This document shows, one piece after another, positions 1 to 7,984 of a DNA stretch of 64,000 nt. The notes under the pieces were generated by a model. That model did not search any database. It worked only from the letters and a program-made list of their open reading frames with translations, and was not told the DNA's origin. The stretch comes from Pseudomonas rhodesiae. Lineage in GTDB: Bacteria; Pseudomonadota; Gammaproteobacteria; Pseudomonadales; Pseudomonadaceae. The translations under genes and the position numbers were made by a program. The stretch lies in NCBI RefSeq assembly GCF_007858255.1, contig NZ_VFEU01000008.1, positions 175,323 through 239,322 on the forward strand, written 5' to 3'. Within the stretch, counting starts at the first letter, position 1; every line of letters begins with the position of its first letter.

Positions 1-1
1 C

Positions 2-1756
2 ACGCGCGACGATGGCGCTGTGGGCCGTGGCGCCACCGCGAGCGGTGAGGATACCGGCGACGCGCGCCGGGTCCAGGCGCGCCACGTCGGACGGGCCGAC
101 CTCGTCCATCACCAGGATGTACGGCTCATTCGGCTCTTGGGCGGTTTCGACGCCGCACAGTTGCGCCAGCACGCGACGGCCGATATCTCGCAGGTCGGCG
201 GCACGCTCGGCGAGCAAGGCGTCCTGCAACGACTCCTGCTGTTTGGCGGCGGCTTCGATCACGCTCATCCATGCGGCTTCGGCGCTTTCGCCTTGCTTGA
301 GGCGAGTGTCGACGTCGTCGGTCAGTTCCGGGTCGTCGAGCATTTCCTGGTGGGTGATGAAAATCTCGCGGATCGCCTTGGATGGGCTGCGCTCGATCAG
401 CCCCTGAATATCGCGGCGCACGTCGGTCAGGGCGGCATGCAGACGCTGACGCTCAATCACCGGTGACTCGCCGCGCAGTGGGTAGTCGAACACCTGCTGG
501 GTCTGGACATGAGCGGGGCCAATGGCAATCCCCGGCGCCGCGGCGATGGCCTGGATCTGGCTACCGGAGGCCGGTGCGCTGAGCAGCGGTTCGAGGTCCA
601 GGGTTTCGGGGGGCGCGCTAACGGTCGGCAGCGGCTCGACCTCTTCACCAAGCCCCTCCTCCACCGCGGCCAGCAGTGCCGGCAGCGCATCACCGGCAAT
701 GCCGGGTTCGGCGACGAACTCCAGCACCTGGCCACGGCGGGCGCCGAGGCTGAGCAGCTTGCTCAAACTTTTGACCGAAACCGCGGTGGCCGGACCATCG
801 ATGATGCGCACACGGATATCGCCGTCAAAACTTTTGGCTAACTGCGCCAGGATCTTCGCCGGCCGCGCATGCAGGCCGTGGGCGTTGGCCAGGGTAATGC
901 GCGCGCTCGGCCAGTCCGGCGGCAGTTCGCCGCCCAATACTTCAAGCACCGCGCGGCTGCTGGTGGCGCGGCCCAGTTCCTGGCCACGGCCTTCGATCAG
1001 CAACGCACACAAACGCTCAAGCAAGGCCTGGTGCGCTTCGCCCAGGCTGGCCAGGCAAAACAGGCCCGTGAGCGGCTGGCCCAGGTAACGCATGGGTTTG
1101 TCCGGGGTGACGAACGCCAGGCCCGGGCGCTTGACGGTCTGCTCGCTGTGCAGCCACCACAGGCCGTCGCCCAGGGGCAGCGCATCGACCTGTTGCAACA
1201 CGGCGGCGAAGCCGTTGCTGACGCAATCGGCCTGGCGCAGCAGGCGTGCCCCTCTCCAGACCAGCTCTTCAAAATCGTCGGCGGACACCCCCAGGCTGAT
1301 CATCTGTGCATCCAGCGCCAATTCCTGCGGTGCGCCTTGCAACAACTTCAACAAGGCGTCGGCAGAGCCGGCACGACGCAGCGCCTCACCCAGGTCGGTC
1401 TCACCGAGGGCTCGGGTCAGCAATTGCAGCAGGCGAAGGTGTTCGTCGGATTGGGCGGCAATGCCGATGGCCAAATACACGATCTGGCCGTCGCCCCAGT
1501 CCACCCCTTCGGGGAACTGCAGCAGGCGCACGCCGGTGGCAAACACCTGGTCGCGGGTTTCAGGCGTGCCGTGGGGGATCGCAATACCTTGGCCGAGAAA
1601 TGTCGAGCCTTGGGCTTCACGGGCTTGCAAGCCACTCAGATAGCCCTCGGCGACCAGACCGTCGGCCACCAGTGTGTCAGCGAGCAGGTGCAAGGCAGCA
1701 GATTTATCCACAGCCACCTGGCCCATGGATATCTGCTCTACAGTGAGCTCAAGCAT
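2..1756 (-). CDS. fruB: Fructose PTS multiphosphoryl transfer protein (EIIA-HPr-EI), 3' end outside window
   Basis: Cytoplasmic phosphocarrier that moves phosphate from PEP to the fructose permease FruA. The reading frame is open to the window edge, giving the first 585 residues of a protein that is usually about 950. An EIIA-Fru domain comes first, with the active histidine in AIPHGT near residue 62. An FPr/HPr domain follows, with GLHARPA near residue 293. The enzyme I part starts near residue 410, and its phospho-histidine motif GGATAHSAI falls at the very edge of the window. The ATG start is preceded by the divergent fruR regulatory region. fruK and fruA should follow beyond the window, as in the usual fruBKA operon. 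The identification is firm; only the C-terminus is unseen. Confidence 0.95.
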   Translation of the reverse strand, partial: MLELTVEQISMGQVAVDKSAALHLLADTLVADGLVAEGYLSGLQAREAQGSTFLGQGIAIPHGTPETRDQVFATGVRLLQFPEGVDWGDGQIVYLAIGIAAQSDEHLRLLQLLTRALGETDLGEALRRAGSADALLKLLQGAPQELALDAQMISLGVSADDFEELVWRGARLLRQADCVSNGFAAVLQQVDALPLGDGLWWLHSEQTVKRPGLAFVTPDKPMRYLGQPLTGLFCLASLGEAHQALLERLCALLIEGRGQELGRATSSRAVLEVLGGELPPDWPSARITLANAHGLHARPAKILAQLAKSFDGDIRVRIIDGPATAVSVKSLSKLLSLGARRGQVLEFVAEPGIAGDALPALLAAVEEGLGEEVEPLPTVSAPPETLDLEPLLSAPASGSQIQAIAAAPGIAIGPAHVQTQQVFDYPLRGESPVIERQRLHAALTDVRRDIQGLIERSPSKAIREIFITHQEMLDDPELTDDVDTRLKQGESAEAAWMSVIEAAAKQQESLQDALLAERAADLRDIGRRVLAQLCGVETAQEPNEPYILVMDEVGPSDVARLDPARVAGILTARGGATAHSAIVAR

Positions 1757-1893
1757 GCCGTTCTCCTAGTTAGTGCGCTGGGCGCACTAGGTATTGTTTT
1801 GAATAAAACAGTGTAGGGGTGTTTGAAAATTACTGACTGAGCGGTCAGTTGGCAGGAGCCGCTCGGTCGCGAACGTCGTAAAAATACGCTGGC

Positions 1894-1905
1894 TGAAACG
1901 TTTAA
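1894..1905. promoter_or_regulatory. FruR (Cra) operator
   Basis: The 12-mer TGAAACGTTTAA is the exact reverse complement of TTAAACGTTTCA, the FruR operator reported upstream of fruB in P. putida. It lies about 140 bp upstream of fruB, in the divergent fruB/fruR gap, so FruR bound here would repress fruB and could also act on fruR. The match is seen in the sequence; binding is inferred from the P. putida work. Confidence 0.8.
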
Positions 1906-2050
1906 TCTAGAATTTAAGGCAGATTACGCGTTAATTGTGCATCCTTGAAGGACCACTCGGCGATTGAGCTGGGACATTGGTCGTGTGCCGTAATCGGTTA
2001 CGATTGGACAAAATGTCGGGGCAAGCTCCAAAAAACAAGGAAATCCCGGT

Positions 2051-3046
2051 TTGAAACTCAGTGATATCGCACGTCTGGCCGGTGTGTCCGTTACCACCGC
2101 CAGTTATGTCATCAACGGCAAAGCCGCCCAACAACGCATCAGCCACGCCACCGTCGAACGGGTGCGTGCGGTGGTGGAGGCCCACGGCTTTACCCCCAAT
2201 CCCCAGGCCGCCGGGCTGCGCAGCCGGCACACGCGCACCTTGGGCTTTATTCTGCCCGACCTGGAAAACCCCAGTTACGCGCGTATCGCCAAATTGCTGG
2301 AGCAAGGCGCGCGCGCGCGCGGCTATCAATTGTTGATCGCCAGCTCCGACGACGATGCCGACAGCGAACGCCAATTGCTGCAACTGTTCCGCGCCCGGCG
2401 GTGCGATGCGCTGTTCGTGGCCAGTTGCCTGCCCACCAGCGACGACAGCTACCGCGAGCTGCAAGCCAAGGGCCTGCCGGTAATCGCCATCGACCGGGTG
2501 ATGGAGCCGGCGCAGTTCTGTTCGGTGGTCAGCGACGACCGCCAGGCCTGCCAGCAACTGACCAGCAGCCTGCTGCAACCGTTGCCTAAACAGATTGTGC
2601 TGATCGGCGCGCGGCCCGAGCTGAGTATCAGCCAGGAACGCGCCGCCGGTTTTCAGCAAGCGTTGAAGGGCTTTACCGGCGAGATGCTCATCGAACACGG
2701 CGAAGCCTTCAGCCGCGATTGTGGCCGACAGCTGATGGAGCAATTGCTGCAACGGCTGGGCCATTTGCCTGACGCGCTGGTGACGACGTCCTACGTGCTG
2801 CTCCAAGGGGTGTTCGACGCACTGCACGACTACCCGCTCAAATCACGGCCCCTGCGCCTGGGCACGTTTGGCGACACCCAACTGCTGGACTTCCTGCCGC
2901 TGCCGGTCAACGCCATGGCCCAGCAGCATCAGTTGATCGCCGACACCGCGCTGCGCCTGGCCCTGGCCGCCATCGAAGAAGAGCAGTACCAACCGGGCGT
3001 ACACGCCATCGGCCGCACCTTCAAGCAGCGTATTCACGAGGCGTGA
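2051..3046 (+). CDS. fruR: LacI-family fructose regulator FruR (Cra)
   Basis: Repressor of the fructose PTS operon; the family effector is fructose 1-phosphate. The N-terminus (MKLSDIARLAGVSVTTAS) is a typical LacI-type HTH with a hinge, followed by a periplasmic-binding-protein-like effector domain running to residue 331, the normal family length. The start is a TTG; its product matches the conserved N-terminus of Pseudomonas FruR, and an AAGGA lies about 10 nt upstream. It is divergent from fruB, with a FruR operator in the gap. Its TGA overlaps the GTG start of the following tatD-like gene, so the two are probably translationally coupled. Confidence 0.93.
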   Translation: MKLSDIARLAGVSVTTASYVINGKAAQQRISHATVERVRAVVEAHGFTPNPQAAGLRSRHTRTLGFILPDLENPSYARIAKLLEQGARARGYQLLIASSDDDADSERQLLQLFRARRCDALFVASCLPTSDDSYRELQAKGLPVIAIDRVMEPAQFCSVVSDDRQACQQLTSSLLQPLPKQIVLIGARPELSISQERAAGFQQALKGFTGEMLIEHGEAFSRDCGRQLMEQLLQRLGHLPDALVTTSYVLLQGVFDALHDYPLKSRPLRLGTFGDTQLLDFLPLPVNAMAQQHQLIADTALRLALAAIEEEQYQPGVHAIGRTFKQRIHEA

Positions 3047-3825
3047 ACGTGACGCTGATCGACACCCACACGCACCTTGATTTCCCGGAGTTCGACAGCG
3101 ACCGCCGGGAAGTCCTCGCCCACAGCCGCGAGCTGGGCGTGCAGCGCATGGTGGTGCTGGGGGTGTATCAGCAGAATTGGCAGCGGTTGTGGGATTTGGT
3201 GCAGACGGATGAAAGCCTGTTCGCTGCGTTCGGCCTGCATCCGGTGTATCTGGACGATCACCGCCCCGCCGATCTGAGGGCATTAGGCGACTGGCTGACC
3301 CGCCTGCAAGGCCATCGGCAACTCTGCGCGGTGGGCGAGATCGGTCTGGATTACTTCCTCGAACACCTGGACCGTGCAGGTCAGCAACAGCTGTTTGAAG
3401 CGCAACTGCAACTGGCGGTGGATTTTCAGTTGCCTGCCCTGCTGCACGTACGTCGCAGCCATGCAGCGGTGATTGCCACGCTCAAGCGCATCCGCGTGCC
3501 GCGCGGCGGCATCATTCACGCGTTTGCCGGCAGCCGCGAAGAAGCCCGCGAATACATCAAGCTGGGTTTCAAGCTCGGCCTGGGCGGCGCCGCCACCTGG
3601 CCCCAGGCGTTGCGCATGCACAAGGTGCTGGCACAACTGCCGCTGGACGCGGTGGTGCTGGAAACCGATTCGCCCGACATGCCGCCCGCCATGTACCCCG
3701 GCCAGCGCAACAGCCCCGAGCACTTGCCGGACATTTGCCAGGCCCTGGCCGAGCATATGGGTATCGACCCGCTATCGTTGGCCGAGGCGAGCACACGCAA
3801 TGCGCGTGAGCTGTTCAATTGGTAG
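3043..3825 (+). CDS. TatD family metal-dependent hydrolase
   Basis: Amidohydrolase-fold enzyme of the TatD family, whose members are metal-dependent DNases. The N-terminal metal motif DTHTHLD, the central GEIGLDY, the HVRRSH segment and the C-terminal ETDSPDMPP are all present; length (260 aa) is normal. The GTG start overlaps the fruR stop (GTGA). A second GTG two codons later is possible. The 3' end overlaps the convergent membrane-protein gene by 54 nt. It is a chromosomal gene unrelated in position to the Qat operon of the island, so it should not be taken for qatD. Confidence 0.9.
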   Translation: MNVTLIDTHTHLDFPEFDSDRREVLAHSRELGVQRMVVLGVYQQNWQRLWDLVQTDESLFAAFGLHPVYLDDHRPADLRALGDWLTRLQGHRQLCAVGEIGLDYFLEHLDRAGQQQLFEAQLQLAVDFQLPALLHVRRSHAAVIATLKRIRVPRGGIIHAFAGSREEAREYIKLGFKLGLGGAATWPQALRMHKVLAQLPLDAVVLETDSPDMPPAMYPGQRNSPEHLPDICQALAEHMGIDPLSLAEASTRNARELFNW

Positions 3826-4203
3826 TGTCGGTTCCACGGCGTGCAGGTTGAGGGTGATGCGCTGGCGATGACGGGCATAGCGCAACACCATGAAATGCAC
3901 CAGCAACACCACCAGCGAAATATTGAACTGCCCGATCACACTGATCAGCCCCACCCACTCTGCCACCAGCGCCACGATCAGCACCACGCAAGTGAACGTC
4001 ACCATGCTTGGACGCACCAACGCCCAATATTCCAGGGACTTGAAATGGCGCAGTTGGCGAGGGCATCTGAGTTCAAGCTCCCGGTGGCAATACGGGCAGT
4101 CGAAGGGCTCCTCGATGGCGATGGCATTCAATTGCCAAGGCTTGAGTTCAAAGGTGATATCGCAATGGGCGCATTGCCCTTTGATGCCGAGTGCAGCGGT
4201 CAT
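3772..4203 (-). CDS. Small membrane protein with an N-terminal zinc-ribbon-like motif
   Basis: A 143-residue protein of unknown function. The N-terminus has CAHC and CPYC pairs about 28 residues apart, suggesting a zinc ribbon. Two hydrophobic segments follow (roughly residues 66-85 and 90-110), so the protein is probably anchored in the inner membrane. I chose the ATG at 4203 because GGGGAGG lies 7 nt upstream; a longer reading from 4248 has no such site. The gene converges on the tatD-like gene and overlaps its end. I do not recognise a named family. Confidence 0.7.
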   Translation of the reverse strand: MTAALGIKGQCAHCDITFELKPWQLNAIAIEEPFDCPYCHRELELRCPRQLRHFKSLEYWALVRPSMVTFTCVVLIVALVAEWVGLISVIGQFNISLVVLLVHFMVLRYARHRQRITLNLHAVEPTLPIEQLTRIACARLGQR

Positions 4204-4330
4204 CGTGGTGCCTCCCCGGCTCCCGGTTTGAATGAAATAAATTCTCACTCATTTACGCGGCCAGAAAAGACACCCCGGAAAATTCAGACGCACACCACAC
4301 CCGTTAACACTTTAGTCCTACGCCTGCGCC

Positions 4331-6361
4331 TTACACGCGGAAGGCGCCGATCAGCTGTTTCAACTCCACCACCTGCAATGACAAGCGTTGACTGGCCGCA
4401 GCGGTCTGCTGCGCACCGTCGGCGGCATGCTCGCCGGCGCGATTGATTTCGACGATGTTCTGGTCGATATCGTGGGCCACGGCGGTCTGCTGTTCCACGG
4501 CTGCCGCAATCTGTTGGTTCTGATCCACGATCATGCCGACGGCACCGAGGATATTCTCCAAGGCCTGCTGGACCTGTTCCGACTGCCCGACCGTGCCATT
4601 GGCCATTTCATGGCTGCTGCCCATGGCCTTGACCGCCGCATCCACACCGCTGTGCAAGCGACTGATCATCTGCTCGATCTCTTCGGTGGACTGCTGCGTG
4701 CGCCGCGCGAGGGTACGTACCTCATCCGCTACTACCGCAAAACCGCGGCCCTGCTCACCGGCCCGCGCCGCCTCGATCGCGGCATTGAGCGCCAGCAGGT
4801 TGGTTTGCTCAGCGATGCTTTTGATCACTTCTAACACCGTGCTGATGGCCTGGCTGTCAGTGGCCAATTGGTTGATCACCCGCACCGACTGGTCGATTTC
4901 CGACGCCAACCGCGCGATGCTGCCCTGCTGGGATTGCACCAAGCCGCGACCGCTGACGGTCTCCTGCTTGACGCTATGGGCGCTGCTGACGGCTGCGGCG
5001 GCGTTGCGGGCCACCTCCTGGGCGGTGGACGACATCTGGTTCATGGCCGTTGCCACCTGTTCGATCTGTGTGCGTTGGCCGCAGACGGCCTGGTTACTCT
5101 GCGCCGAGACCGTTTCCACCTGACCGGCCTGCTGCTCGACCTGGTTGACGGTGTGCCCGACGCGCTCGATCAGATCGTGGATTTTCGCCACGGTGCCGTT
5201 GAACACCTGACCCAGGTCACCCAGTTCATCGCGGCTGCGCGCCACGAAGGAGACGGTCATATCACCGGCCGCCACCTTGTCCATCATCGCGCCCAGATGT
5301 CGCAATGTGGTGCGCGTGGAGGCATAGAAACCGGCGTAGAGGTAGAAGATCAGCAAAAACACGGCCGTCAACGCCGATACCAGCACCACCATGTGCAGGC
5401 GGTTCTGCGTCAGGCGATGCTGCAACTGTTGCTCAAGAAACCCCAGGGTGGCCTCATCGAGTTGATAGGTCTGGGCCATCAACTGGCTGACCGCATCGTA
5501 GAACGTCTGCCAGGGCGCATCGAGGGTCTCCGCCATGACCACCTGCTCTTCGAACAGCTCACTGCCTTGCTTGAGGCTGGCGTTACTGGCCTTGGCCAGA
5601 CCGTCGAGCGCCGTGTGCGCGGCACTGCTGGAGCCCAGCGCATCCTGCAGTTTCAAGCCATATTCGCCGTGGAGTTTTTCCAGTTGCTGCAGCAGTTCGT
5701 CAAAGCGCGTGCTGGAAGATGAATTGAGAAACCCCTGCCCCAGCGAATAGGCGCCCATGGCCCGCCCTTCTCCCAGTGTTTGGGTCACCTGCGGCGTGAC
5801 GCTGGTGATCAACTCAGTCAGCTGGCGCAGATCGCTTTGGGGGTCGCGGCTCAAGCCCGATTGACTGGCGACGATCTGGCCGAGCATCTGCGCCTTGTTC
5901 AGCAGCTTGCCGATCAATGCGCTTTTACTCAGCAGCGAAGTCTCCTGTTGCTGGGCCTTGAACGCGCCGATCAATTCGTCGCGCTTGGCCTCGAACACCG
6001 CGATTTGCTCGGGGTCAGTGGCCATCGCGGTAAAGCCTTGCAAGCGGCTCAGTACGCTCTGCTCCAAGGCGCTGATCTTGCCTTCCAGATCGCCCGCCTT
6101 ACCCGACTGGCCCAGAGTGGCGTTGATTTGTACCTGATTATTCAGGGTTTCCAGGTCACGGCGCAGGGCCAGGCTGCTGCCGAGCACGTCGAGGCTTTGC
6201 AGTTCGACGCGGGTGCCCTGGAATTCGCGCCACGAATCGCGCACCAGGAAATAGTTGGTGACCAGCATCGGCAAGAGGAACAACACACTGATCAGGCTGA
6301 ACTTCAGGCCGAAGCTCAGGCGGTTCATCAGCGCGACGGCGGGATAGAGCAAGCTCTTCAC
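4331..6361 (-). CDS. Methyl-accepting chemotaxis protein
   Basis: Transmembrane chemoreceptor that signals through CheA/CheW. The GTG start at 6361 has AAAGGGAG just upstream and gives 676 residues. A first membrane helix lies near residues 12-38. An extracytoplasmic, mostly helical sensor of about 290 residues follows, then a second membrane helix (MVVLVSALTAVFLLIFYLY), a HAMP segment, and the MA signalling domain with the hallmark hairpin tip EQTNLLALNAAIEAARAGE. The large helical sensor recalls helical-bimodular (HBM) receptors, but I cannot assign a ligand. The gene stands alone, between a convergent small gene and ampE. Confidence 0.93.
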   Translation of the reverse strand: MKSLLYPAVALMNRLSFGLKFSLISVLFLLPMLVTNYFLVRDSWREFQGTRVELQSLDVLGSSLALRRDLETLNNQVQINATLGQSGKAGDLEGKISALEQSVLSRLQGFTAMATDPEQIAVFEAKRDELIGAFKAQQQETSLLSKSALIGKLLNKAQMLGQIVASQSGLSRDPQSDLRQLTELITSVTPQVTQTLGEGRAMGAYSLGQGFLNSSSSTRFDELLQQLEKLHGEYGLKLQDALGSSSAAHTALDGLAKASNASLKQGSELFEEQVVMAETLDAPWQTFYDAVSQLMAQTYQLDEATLGFLEQQLQHRLTQNRLHMVVLVSALTAVFLLIFYLYAGFYASTRTTLRHLGAMMDKVAAGDMTVSFVARSRDELGDLGQVFNGTVAKIHDLIERVGHTVNQVEQQAGQVETVSAQSNQAVCGQRTQIEQVATAMNQMSSTAQEVARNAAAAVSSAHSVKQETVSGRGLVQSQQGSIARLASEIDQSVRVINQLATDSQAISTVLEVIKSIAEQTNLLALNAAIEAARAGEQGRGFAVVADEVRTLARRTQQSTEEIEQMISRLHSGVDAAVKAMGSSHEMANGTVGQSEQVQQALENILGAVGMIVDQNQQIAAAVEQQTAVAHDIDQNIVEINRAGEHAADGAQQTAAASQRLSLQVVELKQLIGAFRV

Positions 6362-6486
6362 AGGTGAACTCCCTTTTTGTTTTATTTTTATTGAGGGCGC
6401 AGGGCGGCGGCAGAAAGCCACTATTTGGCGCTCTGTCTGTATAGCTCAATTTGAAAGGGAGTTTTGTAACTTAAGGTTAACAGCCA

Positions 6487-6509
6487 GTGGGAGCCGAAGA
6501 GGCTCCCAC
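6487..6509 (-). terminator. Hairpin downstream of ampDE
   Basis: GTGGGAGCC and GGCTCCCAC form a perfect 9-bp stem around a 5-nt loop, 18 nt past the ampE stop. There is no long T-run, so it may only be a weak terminator or a transcript-stabilising hairpin. Confidence 0.55.
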
Positions 6510-6526
6510 GTAACGCGGTCTGCGCT

Positions 6527-7363
6527 TTACGGCAACACCGTCCAGATGGCGAACCCGGCATACCACAGCACAGCCGCGCGCAGCAGCAGTTCCCATAGGC
6601 GGTCAAGGCTGTTGATACCGTCGGCCCCCACTGCCGGCGCCGGTATCTCGGCGGCGGCCAGACCGACTTTATCCACCAGTTGGGCGGCGCTGATGTCCCA
6701 GCTCAGTAGCTCGTGCAGCATGACCCGACTGACCGCGACAAAGTTGCCCACCAAGGCAAAACTGGCGGCCAGCAGGCGCACCGGCAACCAGTCGAAGGCG
6801 TGGCGCATTTGCCCGGCGCGCTCGGCGACCAGCGGGTTCTGGCTGTGTTCGCTGGCCAACGCCAGCAGGCGATATGCCAGGGCAGCGACCGGGCCCAGCA
6901 GGAAATACCAGAAAATCACCGCAAAAAAGCTCTGGTAGGCCTGCCATAACAGGTGGCCCTGGACCCGATCGAGCAGTTGCTCGCCGCTGTCGGCGCCCAG
7001 CTTGAGGTCGCGCTCGGCGACGTGCTCGGCGGCCTGCAAGTCGCCGCGTCGCCAGGCATCGCGGAACGGGCCCAGATCAGCCAGCAGATCGCCACGGCCC
7101 AGGCTGTAGATCACCACCAGCAGGTGCACCGGCAGCGCCAGTAAGCCATAGGCCACCGGTTCCAGTACCAGCAGCAACAGCGCCAGCAATGCCACCGGCA
7201 GCAACACCAACAAGGTCAGAATCAACCAAGGCCGCTGCGCCATACGTGGGCTCGATTCCAGTTTGGCCAGCTCGCGCAGCCAGCCGCCATCGCGCTGCAA
7301 CCGATGACGCAGGGCCGAGAACTTCTCGATCCAGACCGCCAACACCAGTACCAGGAAACTCAT
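6527..7363 (-). CDS. ampE: AmpE, inner-membrane signalling modulator
   Basis: Inner-membrane protein encoded with ampD and linked to AmpC beta-lactamase induction; its biochemical role is not settled. I see several hydrophobic segments: residues 1-15, about 48-80 around LVLLPVALLALLLLVLEP, about 150-170, about 200-220, and the C-terminus. The length of 278 residues matches the family. The start ATG at 7363 overlaps the ampD stop (ATGA), which supports this start over an in-frame ATG further upstream and implies coupled translation. Confidence 0.92.
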   Translation of the reverse strand: MSFLVLVLAVWIEKFSALRHRLQRDGGWLRELAKLESSPRMAQRPWLILTLLVLLPVALLALLLLVLEPVAYGLLALPVHLLVVIYSLGRGDLLADLGPFRDAWRRGDLQAAEHVAERDLKLGADSGEQLLDRVQGHLLWQAYQSFFAVIFWYFLLGPVAALAYRLLALASEHSQNPLVAERAGQMRHAFDWLPVRLLAASFALVGNFVAVSRVMLHELLSWDISAAQLVDKVGLAAAEIPAPAVGADGINSLDRLWELLLRAAVLWYAGFAIWTVLP

Positions 7364-7923
7364 CAGGTGTGTCCTCCATCCTGCAGGGCGCTGCGAAAGC
7401 GCTTCCAATCAAAAGCGGGGCCGGGGTCGGTCTTGCGTCCCGGCGCGATATCGCTGTGGCCACAAATGCGTTGCGGGGTGATATCAGGGTAAGCCGCCTG
7501 CAATTGGCGGGTCAGGTCGATCAGTGCACGGTACTGGGCATCGGTGAACGGCAGCTCGTCCGTGCCTTCCAGTTCAATGCCCAGGGAAAAATCGTTGCAG
7601 GTTTCCCGCCCCTCGAACTGCGAAACGCCAGCATGCCAGGCCCGGTCAAGGCAGGACACAAACTGCGTCACCGTCCCGTCGCGCTCAATCAGAAAATGCG
7701 CAGATACCCGTAGGTCGGCAATCCCTTCAAAGTAAGGATGTTCCGTGACATCCAGGCGATTCTGGAAAAACGCCTGCACTTTGCCAGTGGCGAACTGCGC
7801 CGGTGGCAAGCTGATGTTGTGCACCACCAGCAGTGAGATTTCGCCTGCGGGGCGCTGATTGAAGTTGGGCGAAGGGCAATGACGAATGCCCTGGCACCAA
7901 CCGCTGGCGGGGTCCAACTGCAT
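7363..7923 (-). CDS. ampD: 1,6-anhydro-N-acetylmuramyl-L-alanine amidase AmpD
   Basis: Cytosolic zinc amidase that removes the peptide from anhydro-muropeptides during cell-wall recycling, thereby keeping AmpR-driven ampC induction low. The zinc ligands known for the family are visible: His in VVHNIS (residue 35), His in GHSDIAPGRKTDPG (about 155) and the Asp of TDPG (about 165). Length 186 residues, normal. First gene of an ampDE pair. Confidence 0.95.
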   Translation of the reverse strand: MQLDPASGWCQGIRHCPSPNFNQRPAGEISLLVVHNISLPPAQFATGKVQAFFQNRLDVTEHPYFEGIADLRVSAHFLIERDGTVTQFVSCLDRAWHAGVSQFEGRETCNDFSLGIELEGTDELPFTDAQYRALIDLTRQLQAAYPDITPQRICGHSDIAPGRKTDPGPAFDWKRFRSALQDGGHT

Positions 7924-7984
7924 ACAGGTTCCTTGAACGGGGCAACAGGTGACCAGTATGCCGCGTTCGACCCCGAGGTTGCGA

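Noticed and set aside
869..1816. 315-codon plus-strand frame opposite fruB
   Set aside because: The minus strand encodes a convincing EIIA-HPr-EI protein over the same interval.
3043..3825. The TatD-like gene as the missing qatD
   Set aside because: It is a backbone gene fused in operon with fruR, 17 kb away from qatC and outside the island.
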